NCBI GenBank assembly: GCA_021234535.1
Contig: CM037839.1
Span: 29,649,975-29,713,974, forward strand
From: Stichopus chloronotus
Lineage: Eukaryota; Echinodermata; Holothuroidea; Aspidochirotida; Stichopodidae
Direction: 5' to 3'
DNA length: 64,000 nucleotides
Shown here piece after piece: positions 1 to 10,638 of the stretch (position 1 is its first letter; each line of letters begins with the position of its first letter). A program made the translations under genes and the position numbers. The notes under the pieces were generated by a model. It worked only from the letters and a program-made list of their open reading frames with translations. It was not told where the DNA came from and searched no databases.

Positions 1-50
1 TTTGGTCATGTAGTGGATTGCTTCTTACTGATCGTTCGTTCTTATTTCAG

Positions 51-206
51 AGAGCTGCCGTGGATCCAGAAGTAGAACAGCCAGACAAGGATTTCATGAT
101 TGTTGCATTGGATCTCTTGAGTGGTCTGGCTGAAGGATTAGAAGGACATATAGAAGTGTTTGTTGCCAACAGTAACATTATGTCTCTGCTCTTTCAGTGT
201 ATGCAG
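51..206 (+). CDS. TNPO1: TNPO1 exon (first visible), HEAT repeat segment
   Basis: Starts after the acceptor TTATTTCAG at 50 and reads [16 protein letters not shown] onward for exactly 52 codons, phase 0 at both ends. Ends FQCMQ before the donor GTATGG at 207. The next exon begins DKMPEVRQ, as in vertebrate transportin, so use of donor 207 gives the conserved protein. The 3' 51 bases of this exon and the donor are duplicated immediately downstream (156-311), so a second donor lies at 285 in the same frame. Confidence 0.96.
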
Positions 207-3200
207 GTATGGATTAAAACTATGCATCTTCCTGTGTTTGTTGCCAACAGTAGCATTATGTCTCTGCTCTTTCAGTGTATGCAGGTATGGATTAAAACTC
301 TACATCTTCCCGTCTTATCTTTATTCAGCGTTTTAAGTCCCTGTAGAGACTGAAGTTTTGAACCCTTGTTTTAGTCGCTCTCATTTGAAAACAGCTTTCT
401 GTATGATGGTCAGTGAATAATGTAGTTGTATAAGGGGTTTTGTATGGAGGCAGTTATGTTTCGTTCTGTTTTGCTGCTGTTGTCTTTCACAGTGTATAGT
501 ATGCAGATTGTCGCTGATAAACCAGTGGCTTGTTCTCATTGTTTAGCAATAGATTGTCTCTGATAGAAAGTCTTGCTGTGCTGGACACTGACCAAAAGTA
601 AGGTTTAGGGTAACATGGGGGCTAGTTTAGAGATGTTTCAGGCCATCACTCTTGATTTATGGGTGGCGGCAAGAGCTCATTGCTTTATTTGATACTGAAT
701 ACCTTGCTGTGCAATAATTCAAGACAAGTGGCTGCAGGCAGAAGGTTAACATTCTGATTGTTCTTCCTCCTTTGGACTTCTTTAACTTCCAGTTTTCAAT
801 CATCCAAGATTCTTGTTTATAGCTAGTGATCTAATGTTGTCATGAACACATTTCTACCTACCTCTTGCAGGATAAGATGCCGGAAGTACGTCAGAGTTCC
901 TTTGCACTGCTGGGGGATCTCACCAAGGCTTGCTTTCAGCACGTCAAGCGACACATAAGTAAGTTTCAGTGTTTGATTGGTACAGTCCTAATCCCTTTTA
1001 CTGTTCTGAGTTGAATATTTGAAGTGTTTCCATGTAGTTGCTTTGTATTCAGTGTTACACGCTCTACCATTCTAATGGAACACAAGCCACGGATGGTGTT
1101 TGTGGATTTCTATACATAATATGAAATCTCAGTCTAGTGGCTTATTCCTTGTTTTAACTTGAAGAATTGATATTAGCTCAGAGAGGGTTGGTATCAAACA
1201 GAAAAGACTCAGGAAAGATTCCTCAATAAGATGCTGTTCTTTGAGAAAGACAGAGTTCGGTGAGCAAACATGATTGTATTGTTAACTTATAAAACAATTG
1301 TTCATTGACCTCCTTTAAACTTTAAACATATTGATTTCATTATGATAGATGACTTCATCCCAATCCTGGGCCAGAATCTCAACCCTGAGTTTATCTCTGT
1401 GTGCAACAATGCTACGTGGGCCATTGGTGAAGTCTCTATACAAATGAGTGAGTCTCAAAATGTCACTTCATTCTTGTCTTTTTTCCTTGCTTGAGTGCCC
1501 ATCTTTTTACACTCACATAGCCAAGACCATTGCCGTGCTGATGCAGGAATTATAATAAACTTCATTCTTTTCAGGGTTTGTGCATTTTTCAATTTTGCCT
1601 ATCCTTTGGTGCATGAATTCTGTTTGCATATCTGATAATTTGCTTGACAATTTCTGGATCTTTACACTTAGCCGTCAAATATATGTTGCAATATGTGTAT
1701 GTATTTCATGTATTTTATTTTGATGGATTTGTTTCACAGAGGGTGAAATGACTCCATATATTGGCCTGGTGTTGAACCAACTAGTTGAAATAATAAACAG
1801 ACCCAACACACCCAAGACGTTGCTGGAAAACACAGGTATGGACTTCTAAGTTTGTTTGTTTTTGTGTCTCCCAAAACCTCCACCTCACCCCATTCTGTAT
1901 ACAGCAAAAATAAATGTGTTTTGGAGTCAGTGGTTACTAGGAGACCATGTGACCAGAGAACTCCCCTGGACAATCCCCTCTCAAAATTACCCCTCGGTTA
2001 ACCTTTCCCAGCCAATTTTCACCTGAACAATGCCCAAGGTGGAGAATTCCACCTTGGACAACTCCGCCCTGACAATTCCTTCATTAAAAGGGTAAGGGTC
2101 AAGTAAACAGTCAGGGGAATTGTAAGTTGAGATTGTTTTCTGGGAGGGGCGGGAACTGTCCGTTAGACCCGAGACCTAGCTTCTGGTAACTTGATGTCAA
2201 CATTCTATCTTTGGTCAAATAGTATCAATTAATGGAGCTTCATATGTTTAACGACCTGTTTAATGTGCTAAAGTTTAGGTGGAATTGAATAATTTCACCC
2301 AGAGAGAATCCATTTTGAGGTTTAATGTTGTCCCTGACCTGACATACTATTAGTAATTTGGTGTTTGTCATTTTCATTGACCACCTCCTTCTGTTTGAAT
2401 GTGTGGTTGTTCCATTATAGCATACTTTCTGCAGGTATTTCTTGCTTGATCTTGCTCTGGTAGTTCACAGACTTTTCATTCATATCTTTTAAGAATGTCA
2501 TTGTGGTTCCATTCAGTGCTCATACCAGCAAGATCCACAATATCACCATCGTTGGTTGGGAAGATTGAAGGGAGCCGACAACTTTTTGAGAAATTTTGCA
2601 ATTTTGAAATCTATATGGTAATTTCAAAGGAAAGTCACACCCTGATTACTTAAAAACAAATTAAATAACCCACTCTAACAATCTTAAGATCAGCATTCCT
2701 TAAATGTTCAGTGAAACTGAAGTATTCCAAACCATATCAACAAGGAAAAAAAACCTAATGCAAGCTTGGCCAGTGCCTTTTCAATATCCTTTATGCAGGG
2801 TAATTTACTTAACTCACATTTTATTTTTAAGAAAGCTTAGTAATTTGCAATGACACCACCATTGACTCTTGTTATAAAGTGACTACACACTTTTCATCAG
2901 TACTTTGTTGATCTATTGTCATTGTTGTTGGAAGGACTTAGCCTACGCTTGCAGTAATAAGAAGATGATTTTCAGTGGTAATAATCCATTACAGTAAGCT
3001 AGACCGTGTGGTAGAGGAACTGACTTACCACAGAGCTCAGTCCACACTCAGTCAGTGTGGCTCTGTGGTTAGACTGTTAAATTGTGTGGGATAGTTTGTT
3101 GCGAGGTGGGGTTGTTTTGCAGAAGCCTTTATCAGTCGAGGTTAATCCTGTTATAGCAATTTAAGTATACATTCTGTTTTTATTCATAAGAAATTTCAGC

Positions 3201-6200
3201 TTACACTTTTTTGCTTCCAAATGTTCATTGGCGATTTCTCAAGTGCTGGTGTGAGCACTGGTTCGATCGCAATTGTAATGTGTGGCTGCACAGCCAGTGC
3301 GATTTTCTCCTGTTTTTATCTATCATTGTTCTGTGAACAGTTTTTGTGGTCATGTTTTTTTTTTTTTATTGCTCATGGGTTGTACTAATGAAAGGTATGC
3401 TCTTTACTCTGAATTTGGATCCTCTGATTTATTTCTGATATGATCTTCAGAATAGTCATATATTCAGCTCTTTGCTGCCTAACAAAGTGCAGGGAAGCAG
3501 TAGCCATTTGTCTCCAGTAATGTGAAGGTGTGTGAAGAGAACTCCTCTCCAGTAAATCAATCAATATTTGCATGCTTTTGTAACCTGTTTCCATCTATGA
3601 GTCCTACCAAAGATTTTCCTCTGCTTTCAAGGAAATCTTTCAAATGATGGCAGTCACTGTATTTAGTTGTAACTTTCATAATTGCAACTCAAAAAAAAAA
3701 AAAATATGACCAAACACAGACAGGTAAAGAAACAGAAGATGTGTATTTTCATGTGAAGTTATTCTCAGTAATCAATGCATATGAATGGTCAGTTGTGATG
3801 TGAATATTCATGACATTTGTGTTATGTCCAATAATAATGAATGTATCTGACAGTGGTTGTTAAACATTGTGAATATCCATGACATATCTGTGAATGTAAT
3901 GTTGAATATTCATGAATGTGTCTATTAGTGATTGCAAGAAGTGGGATATGGAATGCGGGGTGAACCTGTGATACTGTAGCTGGTACTGCTACCACTCAAT
4001 TGCCACTTGTGTGAATGTTACCATAGCACTCATCTGGATACATTTTATTTTCATTTTAATTTTAGTCTCTTGTGATCGGACAGATGAAATTCATCCCTCT
4101 ACCTGTTTGTCAATGTTACTTGTTGGTTAAAATTACCATGTTCTTGAAGTTTTCAATATCAAATGTATTAAAAAAATTAAAACAACAGTTTGATCACCCT
4201 TTTGTCAAAAGAAAGGATGACATTATAATTTAACATCAATTATGGCACAGGGATCCAAATGGGATCTGAATTGACTAGTAAATACCATACAGAGATAAAG
4301 CATGTTGCCTACTGTATTAAGCTGTTAGGCACATTGAAGCCTAAGTCTAGCAACAGTGGATCATTCATTGATAAAAGGGGCCTACAGTTCTGTCAGAACA
4401 AAATAGAAAATGAAAAAGAACTTTCAGTTTCGAAGGTGGCTCTGAAGCCAATTTGATGATATCATAAGGTATAAAACTTCAAAAAGTCATTGAAAATCAG
4501 CAGATGTGAGACTATTTTCTTATTAACTTCCCATCTTTAAATCTATTGAGCATCAGTGCATGTAGCTGTCCAATGATGTTCATTTGAGCCCAGTCATGTC
4601 AAGAAAGTTCACATTTGTTAGACTGTATTAATAAAGCAGAATTCCTCCCTCCTCTCCTCTCACCTTTATCATTTCCTCATAGCATCCCTGTTTGTTTGCT
4701 AACTGGTCCATCTGTTGAAGGGATGGAAGAGGGAGGGAATGATTTGTTATATTTCAACCTAGAATCAGTGCATGATCTCTGTTTGTACTCGGGTTTGATA
4801 TATTGTCGACTTCCTCTTTCCTTTGGTTTTTATTTTGTAGCTATCACTATTGGTCGTCTTGGTTTAGTTTGCCCGGACATGGTGGCACCCATGCTTCCTC
4901 AGTTTATTCGACAGTGGTGTGTATCTATTTGTCATTCTTTAACAGATTTTCTTAAAACGCCTCACTGGAGCGGGAAATGATTTCAGGGGGATGCCAAAAG
5001 GAGGAGAGACACAGGGAGCAGGAGGTCTTTCAACTCTCCCATATTTTAAGGCACTTGAGCATAGCCACGGCAAACATCATTTAAAATTTGACAGAACATT
5101 TCGTGGTCATGTAATTTCCTCTTGGGTTGTTTTACTTTCGTCTCAACAATATGTGCTCTCACAAACTTCGGCCTCTCATGATTCAGTATTAAAAACCAAT
5201 TGCGGATCGCAGCTCATTTTGCACTACCACTTCTTCACCAATTGAGGTAGAAGAGAATGGAAAAAAAAACTGATATGGAACTCAGTTTTCCTTTTTGCAT
5301 CGCCCTCTTTCCATGCTCCATGTTTATTATGTGTAACATACATCTTCTTTTTCATGTTTAGATCCTTTGTTTATGTATCTATGTGATGTGATTCTCGCAG
5401 ATCTTTTCCAGAGGTTACCCACTAGCCATGACACTGAGGATATAAAGATAGCTGGGGATACCTTTGTATTCTACAGGAGGATGACTTTGGGATATTTGTT
5501 CTCCTCTGGTAGTACTCTTTGCAGTCAGTTGGAGATATGACAATATGGTATGAAAGAGGTGCACTAAGGGAACCAGTGGGGTGAAGAGGATAGTAGACTT
5601 AATTGATAAAACTGTAAGGGGAAGAAGCCAGTGGGGAGCTAAAGAGGTGCAGTAATTGAAGCAGTGGGGGAGAGGAGGGTAGTAGATTGGATTGACAAAG
5701 CTGTAAGTGGAAGAAAAAAGTTATGTTAGTGCTGATTCAGACAGTTTTATGATATGAATGTTGGACTGCAAAAACAACTGATTTTCTGTTTTCCTTACCT
5801 GCTAGTATATATTACTGAAATTGAGACTTCATTGTATTACCGAAAGGAATGAGTGTCAAAATGAATGCAAGATTGCATTTGCAAAACTTGGCAGACTCAC
5901 ATGTAGTTCCAAAGCTTCTTGTGTCAAGTAAAAGAGCTAGTTTACAGTCGTCATGGAGAGCACCTGGTGTAGGTTAGAAATGGTGCCTGGTTAGGGAAAT
6001 GAGGAAGGCTTGGCTAAAGTTAGAGAGAATGCCTGGTTAGTTTAATGGTGAGGCCTGGGTAGGGTAAAGTTGAGTCGCATGATCAAGGTAATGGGAAAGT
6101 CCCTTGCCCGGAGGAGACCTATTAGGATAATGATAAGAACATGATTAAAGTAATAGTCATGATCTTATTGAGGTAACAAAGACATCATGGGTCAGGGAAC

Positions 6201-9200
6201 TTCCTAGATGCTAGGTAAAAAGATAACAATGGGTTGAGGTGAGGAGAATGGTATAGGTAAGGGTGGGGGGAAGACCTAGATAAGATGACAGAGAGAATCA
6301 TCAGAGATAGTTCGATGTATGTGTTTACAGACAAAATGGAAAACTCTGTGTCTGCATGTGCATCGTCAACAGCAACATTGTAAGTGTTCTGTGTGGTGAA
6401 ACAGTCAGAATGTGTCATATCTTTCTCCATGGAGCTGGAATGTAGAATAGCTTCTATACGTCACTCCTACTCCGAAACCCCTTGGGTCGTATGGATTCTT
6501 TCTTGTCTTGGTGGTTCAGATGTGATTATGCCCCTTTTGTCATCATTATCATCATCAGAGTTTCAAATCGCTTTGCTTGTAGACATTGTACCACAGGATA
6601 TTTGAGAAGTCCAAATGTACACCTAGTACATCAAACATTCATTTGATCTTTGATAAATGCACTGTTGTCATTGTGCGTTGGCTCATCTCTATTCTGAGCT
6701 GTTTCGAAGTACTTATGTACACTGCAATATCCAGTAAGGACCTTGCACTCTGTGGTTAAAGTAGATGTAGTAGTTTGAAAGAAGAAAGAAATGAAGTGAC
6801 AATTTTAAGTGACGTTTTGGTTCAAATAAAAATAAAAACTTTCCAAAGCAAACTATAGATAAACTGAAGATTCTGATCATCGCACATAAATAAAGAGTTT
6901 TCCGAAGTAAGTTTCGCATTTATACATTGAAAGGACAGTTAATGGCATTGTTTAGGGTGAGAGGGTGTGGAGATTTTCTGTGAATTATGGAAGTTGTTGT
7001 GAAATATTCGTAATCAGCTGTAAAATATATGCTGACTCTGTATATACATGGATTCAATCAGGTTTGAGTATTGCTGACATTATTTACAATCACATATTTG
7101 AATTCTCAAATGTATTTATCTTGCATTTCTGAAAAGAAGGGTGGTGTGCCAGGAAATTAAACTCACATTTTGCCAGCTAATCCTGTGAAGTCATGCTGAT
7201 GAGATGCTCTACCGGAGTGTTTGGATTCATGACAAGGCTTGGGGGTCACAGAGGCCTTCCGGGCTAATAACTTGTCACTTAGAGTTTAGTCTCTGGTTCA
7301 CCTTATTTGATATCTATTTTGACAAAGTAAATGATCAAGGATGAAGTTACTGTAGAGGTAACTGGAGGTAGAGTAGAGTAGTGGGGGGGGGGGGGGGGGG
7401 GGAATGGCAGCTCAGGGTTTGAAGGTGCATCAGGGATTGGAGCCTCAGGAGTCAGATGCTCTGGAGTTGTTATTCCTTGGATTAAAGACTGAGTTGTGTG
7501 ATCAGTTAACTTGATATTCAGGGGAGACAGAACATAGACCTGTACTGTTGCTGACTGTGTATATACAAGCAGCATGTTCACATTTCATGCCAGGATTACC
7601 TATCCTTGGAAGCCTTAAATGCAGTTTGGAACTATGTCTGGAATTATGTTTTCATGCATGATTCAAGTTAAATTTACACGAGAATGCAGATGAGGTTTAA
7701 TGTAGATCAAGTCTAACAGTTTGCTACTGTAAGCCAGATCTCTGTCAGTTGTTGGTGAGGAAAACTCATAGAAAATTCAGACAGCTGATACACTGGCCAC
7801 CTTTAGGTCAAAATTATGCAGCAGCTAAACACAATGTAGTGTGATGCAAGGGGGATCACACTGTGCTAAGGGAAGGTCACATTTAGATATCGCAGTGTCT
7901 TGAACATCGTTTTACCCTTTCTTGCCTCGTGTCACTGACAGTTGATATGTTCGCTCTCTCCTCCAGGTGCACGTCTCTTCGGAACATAAGAGACAACGAA
8001 GAGAAGGATTCTGCTTTCAGAGGGGTGTGTGCCATGATCGCCTCAAATCCATTGGGTGTGGTTCCAGGTAAAATTTGAATCTCAAAGAATGCAGAAAAAT
8101 AATAAACTCTCACATTAACATACACATTGTTTATGTTTGTAAAGTGATAAAAAACTGACAATGGTTTGACATATTGTCTTGTGGTGCTGTACATTTTTGT
8201 GTGCTGTATAGTCTCCTGGAAAATTCCTTCATGTCTCCTGCATAGATGGGTTTCATTGTCTTCTGCGACTATCTCCATCAGACAACATCAGCCACTGCCA
8301 GATTTAAATCCCTTTGTCAAAAAGGTCTTTAAACCATGGAGCCTTTTTTCTCTCTCATTTTATTATTGGCATTTTTCCTACATCAAGTCAAATTCACTTA
8401 TTGGACACTCATGTGAAATGTTTCTCTAGAAGTATTTGAAAAACAGAGTTGACCTATCAGGAGCCTTTAGTCATCTTGTGATGTTATAGTTACTGTAATG
8501 TAAAAATCAAATACTGACCTACACATGCTTTACAACACACACAAAATTCATACCAATTGCTCATGATTTCTGTATTCACTGCCAGCACAACTTAGAAAAA
8601 AATATAATCATTAAATTCTGATAAAGTCATAGCATGTTACATAAATAGATTTGTAAATATCCCACAGAACAAAAAAAAAATGTTGTTTTGACCCACAGGA
8701 AAATATAAAAATAACAATAAGAGATATAAAGGCCCAAGTCAGTGCAGTGTAACAGTGTAGCAATGTGTATAGGCTTACAGTAGGACTATGCAATCACATG
8801 ACAGTAGTATATTCTACATCTGTGGTATATTACCTCTCCTTGAATCATGCAGCAATACATAAAGAACAAGTGATAGCATAGATAAATGATGTCTTATTTT
8901 ACATTGGACGTGATTTGAATGTAGTGTAGTCTTTACTTGAATTGAGAGGCTTCTGAGCCTACTAAATACACTGGCCCCTACACATGGGACCCCACAATAC
9001 AGAATGGACCATTCATCAGTCAGTTGGTGAAGCCAACTAGAAGTGTAAGTTAGGTGATTAGTGATGTCAGCTATTTTAAGCCACGTATTACAACAAAATC
9101 TAATTGAAAATTCTGAAAATTGAATGAATCCTATCAATCAGAGATTCTGTTTTGGATCTATAATTCTTAAAGTTATTTTTGAAGTTTCCTACCTGCAGTT

Positions 9201-10515
9201 TATTATTTTACACACTAAATAACAACTCACTGTTGTAGTATACCACCAGTGGTGTCATCCGATCATTTGGTATCTCAGATTTGTTTTCACAAAATGTTGC
9301 AACGATTGTTTGCTATGCTCATGTTTCCTCCCTTTGAAATGTTTTTATTCAACAAATTGCATTATAGTCTGTAATGATGAAATGATTGCATTTTGTGCAC
9401 ATTGAATACCTCTGAATTGTTGTATGTTTATCTGGTTTTTCTATGCTTCCAACAGGATTTTATTTTCTTCTGTGATGCTGTGGCGTCTTGGCAAAACCCA
9501 AAGCCAGATCTGAAAGATATGTTTTACAAGGTAAATAAGTTTGCTTCTCATTATTAGGATTTATCGAAAAATCAATCTTCTGTGGAATAGATAAAAGTGT
9601 AGCAGAAGAGTATATATTGAAGTAGCAAACAGAATGATGTAATTGTTTTTTCGCTCTGGTATTGATATTATCACCTTTAGCTCATAACTTGGAGAACCCT
9701 CAGAGTAATCTTTCTGCTGTGGTTTGGGGGGGTTAAGATTGGTAGATGAGGTGTGGATGCTGTTAAGTCACTTCTAAATATGTGATAGTTGTATTGCTAG
9801 AGAGACAGAGAGGTTGTCTATTCATTAATTCATTATGAATATGTAGCTGGTAGTTTTATTGTTAAAACGAGACAGGGAGGTGATCTATTCATTTGCATAT
9901 TATGAATATGTAGCTACAAGACAATGATAGTGTGCCTCTCTTATGTTGTATGCCGTATGTATTTAGCACTTCACCTTTGAAAAGCTCTAAGGGATTTGCA
10001 CAGTAAAAACACAAAGCTAGTACAATTAAAATTAAAAAGCCATAAAAAGAAAAAAAAAGTGACAAGATAGCATAGTTCAGAAGCAAAATAAAATATAACA
10101 AAGAGTAACACTCAGAACTATTAATGCAATAAAGGAAAGTAAGAAAAGGCAATGGCAAAGAAACGAATAGAAATAGGTAAAAGTAAGTTAGTGTTCAGTA
10201 TCTTATGTGGATTCAGCAATACCAGCAGGACAAAGGGATCAGGTAGGAAGTTAGGATTCTGGGAAAGCATTGAGGGAAAAAGGAGTATTACATAGTTTTA
10301 CCGTTTGAAATTCTGAAGATACTGGTTTCATCAGTCAGATGGACTTCATCAAAGATCAGAGGTCATCGCAATGCTTGAAAAACATTTCTTGTTTCTTGTT
10401 TGATCAGATTCTCCACGGTTTCAAGACGCAGGTCGGAGAAGAGAACTGGAACCAGTTTTCCAACCAATTTCCACTACCACTGCGAGAGAGACTAGCTGCA
10501 AACTACCAACTGTAA
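51..10515 (+). CDS. TNPO1: Transportin-1 (karyopherin beta-2), C-terminal part, eight exons
   Basis: Importin-beta family nuclear import receptor. It carries PY-NLS cargo such as hnRNP proteins through the nuclear pore and releases it on RanGTP binding. The eight exons join as 51-206, 871-958, 1349-1447, 1740-1835, 4841-4916, 7967-8067, 9456-9530 and 10408-10515, all with GT donors and AG acceptors. They encode about 265 residues collinear with the end of vertebrate transportin-1, including the stretches [60 protein letters not shown] and [14 protein letters not shown]. These are the last HEAT repeats, in the cargo-binding arch; the amino-terminal part lies before the window. Counting back from the stop places the Trp of ATWAIGE at about residue 730, where human transportin has a PY-NLS-contacting Trp (from memory). 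Exon phases agree everywhere except the junction after 8067, where one extra base breaks the frame. TNPO2 is the vertebrate paralogue; invertebrates usually have one gene, so the symbol means the TNPO1/2 orthologue. Confidence 0.96.
156..311 (+). repeat. 78-bp tandem duplication spanning exon end and splice donor
   Basis: Two adjacent 78-base copies, 156-233 and 234-311, differ at only a few positions. Each holds the last 51 bases of the exon, the donor CAG|GTATGG, and 27 bases of intron. Because 78 is a multiple of three and neither copy contains a stop, the reading frame stays open through both. Each copy also carries a pyrimidine-rich run ending CTTTCAG, which in copy 2 (to 274) could act as an acceptor. 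Confidence 0.95.
207..870 (+). other. TNPO1 intron after first visible exon
   Basis: GT-AG intron of 664 bases. It begins with the rest of duplication copy 1 and copy 2; apart from that I see no repeats or conserved elements. Confidence 0.9.
871..958 (+). CDS. TNPO1: TNPO1 exon, DKMPEVRQ segment
   Basis: Acceptor CTCTTGCAG ends at 870. The exon reads [20 protein letters not shown] and continues to VKRHI, ending with one base of a split Asn codon before the donor GTAAGT at 959. Human transportin has nearly the same residues here. The downstream intron is 959-1348, about 390 bases, with nothing recognisable in it. Confidence 0.96.
1349..1447 (+). CDS. TNPO1: TNPO1 exon with the conserved ATWAIGE motif
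   Basis: Acceptor TATGATAG ends at 1348. With the split codon it reads [20 protein letters not shown] and then [13 protein letters not shown], ending one base into a Lys codon before the donor GTGAGT at 1448. The Trp is probably the conserved cargo-contacting Trp of the second PY-NLS site. The following intron, 1448-1739, is short. Confidence 0.96.
   Translation: MTSSQSWARISTLSLSLCATMLRGPLVKSLYK
1740..1835 (+). CDS. TNPO1: TNPO1 exon, [18 protein letters not shown] segment
   Basis: Acceptor TTTCACAG ends at 1739. It reads [20 protein letters not shown] followed by [12 protein letters not shown], and ends one base into an Ala codon before the donor GTATGG at 1836. The alternative AG two bases downstream would break the frame, so 1740 is the start. 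Confidence 0.96.
3027..3069. repeat. Imperfect inverted repeat (bulged hairpin)
   Basis: ACCACAGAG at 3027-3035 pairs with CTCTGTGGT at 3061-3069, and CCACAC at 3042-3047 pairs with GTGTGG at 3055-3060. The arms therefore match over 15 bases with one 6-base bulge. A further small pair, GTGGTA near 3008 with TACCAC at 3026-3031, could form an alternative fold. It may be the end of a fold-back or SINE-type element, but I cannot define element limits. Confidence 0.7.
3799..3930. repeat. Degenerate repeats with GTGAATATTCATGACAT core
   Basis: Three related stretches start near 3800, 3868 and 3902, each built on TGAATAT(T/C)CATGA with a following TGT-rich piece. The spacing is irregular, so this is an eroded minisatellite or part of a dispersed repeat. 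Confidence 0.5.
4841..4916 (+). CDS. TNPO1: TNPO1 exon, [18 protein letters not shown] segment
   Basis: Acceptor TATTTTGTAG ends at 4840. It reads [19 protein letters not shown] and PQFIRQW, with the Trp codon split TG|G. The donor is taken as GTGTGT at 4917 because the next exon supplies the G of Trp. The long introns on either side (about 3 kb each) hold repeats but no other exon that I can see. Confidence 0.95.
5553..5718. repeat. 88-bp tandem duplication, purine-rich
   Basis: The sequence beginning AAAGAGGTGCA at 5553 recurs at 5641. Both copies continue with CAGTGGGG, GTAGTAGA, TTGA(T/C)AAA and CTGTAAG(G/T)GGAAGAA in the same order, with moderate divergence. It lies wholly within an intron. 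Confidence 0.8.
5960..6280. repeat. Degenerate purine-rich minisatellite
   Basis: Irregular copies of a 35-45 base unit related to TGCCTGGTTAGGGAAATGAG. The G(G/A)CCTGGGTAGGG and AATGGGAAAG versions show progressive decay, and boundaries are approximate. Confidence 0.5.
7383..7402 (+). repeat. Poly-G tract, 20 bases
   Basis: Twenty consecutive G in an intron of TNPO1, the longest of about twelve G or C runs of 8 or more in the window. Such tracts are hard to sequence, so its exact length is uncertain. Confidence 0.9.
7967..8067 (+). CDS. TNPO1: TNPO1 exon, [14 protein letters not shown] segment, with one-base frame break at its end
   Basis: Acceptor TCTCCTCCAG ends at 7966. It reads [20 protein letters not shown] then [13 protein letters not shown], all in frame with the upstream exon. 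The family continues V-I/V-Q|DF with a codon-boundary junction. Here the end reads GTT CCA G before the donor GTAAAA at 8068, one C more than GTT CAG. Joined to the phase-0 exon at 9456 the frame shifts and a TGA follows within about eight codons. The donor sequence itself looks normal. A sequencing or assembly error is the simplest explanation. Confidence 0.93.
8068..9455 (+). other. TNPO1 intron
   Basis: GT-AG intron of 1,388 bases. Apart from A-rich runs I see no repeat or gene. Open frames on the minus strand here are AT-rich and lack recognisable domains. Confidence 0.85.
9456..9530 (+). CDS. TNPO1: TNPO1 exon, [12 protein letters not shown] segment
   Basis: Acceptor TTCCAACAG ends at 9455. 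The 75 bases give exactly 25 codons, [20 protein letters not shown] and then DMFYK, before the donor GTAAAT at 9531. Only this frame is open and it matches vertebrate [12 protein letters not shown], so the exon must begin on a codon boundary. Confidence 0.96.
9531..10407 (+). other. TNPO1 intron with tandem duplication
   Basis: GT-AG intron of 877 bases. It contains the roughly 68-base duplication at 9797-9915, followed by an A-rich stretch to about 10,180. Confidence 0.85.
9797..9915. repeat. About 68-bp tandem duplication
   Basis: Two copies begin GAGACAG(A/G)GAGGT near 9802 and 9870, and both run on to ATTATGAATATGTAGCT. Between the shared ends the copies differ by several substitutions. 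Confidence 0.75.
10408..10515 (+). CDS. TNPO1: TNPO1 last coding exon with stop codon
   Basis: Acceptor TTGATCAG ends at 10407. It reads [17 protein letters not shown] and ends [12 protein letters not shown] then TAA at 10513-10515, like the vertebrate end PLKERLAAFYGV. It matches the family's carboxyl terminus with no extension. Eight bases after the stop lies a good splice donor (AG|GTATGT at 10524), so the 3' UTR may be spliced. Confidence 0.96.
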   Translation: MLHGFKTQVGEENWNQFSNQFPLPLRERLAANYQL

Positions 10516-10518
10516 TGC

Positions 10519-10530
10519 TTTAGGTATGTT
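10519..10530 (+). other. Candidate splice donor just after the stop codon
   Basis: TTTAG|GTATGTT, with the exon ending at 10523 and GT at 10524-10525, eight bases after TAA. It matches the donor consensus well. If used, the 3' UTR begins only eight bases before an intron, which is too close to the stop to cause exon-junction-dependent decay. Confidence 0.4.
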
Positions 10531-10638
10531 GTGTGTGTGTATGTTTGCATCACATCTCTGTTGAACAATGTTGCAAAAATGAGAGCGTTAGTAACAATTC
10601 AAGGGTTGACATTCAAGTCCTCAGGGAAGAGACACTGT

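Larger units (their letters stand above)
1836..4840 (+). other. Large TNPO1 intron with repeats
   Basis: GT-AG intron of about 3 kb. It contains an imperfect inverted repeat at 3027-3069, a set of TGAATATTCAT-type copies around 3799-3930, and short A or T runs. CpG is scarce, as in the rest of the transcription unit. ORFs here are short and unlike known proteins. Confidence 0.85.
4917..7966 (+). other. Large TNPO1 intron with tandem repeats
   Basis: GT-AG intron of about 3.05 kb. It holds an 88-base tandem duplication (5553-5718), a degenerate GCCTGGTTAGGG-type minisatellite (about 5960-6280) and a 20-base poly-G run (7383-7402). ORFs of 60-90 codons here do not resemble known proteins. Confidence 0.85.

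Noticed and set aside
4991..5245. 84-codon frame in a TNPO1 intron
   Set aside because: It starts directly after the exon 4841-4916 donor, has no known domain and is CpG-poor like the rest of the intron; no splice evidence.
7883..8278. 131-codon minus-strand frame
   Set aside because: It runs antisense to the well-supported TNPO1 exon 7967-8067; its openness follows from that exon and AT-rich flanks.
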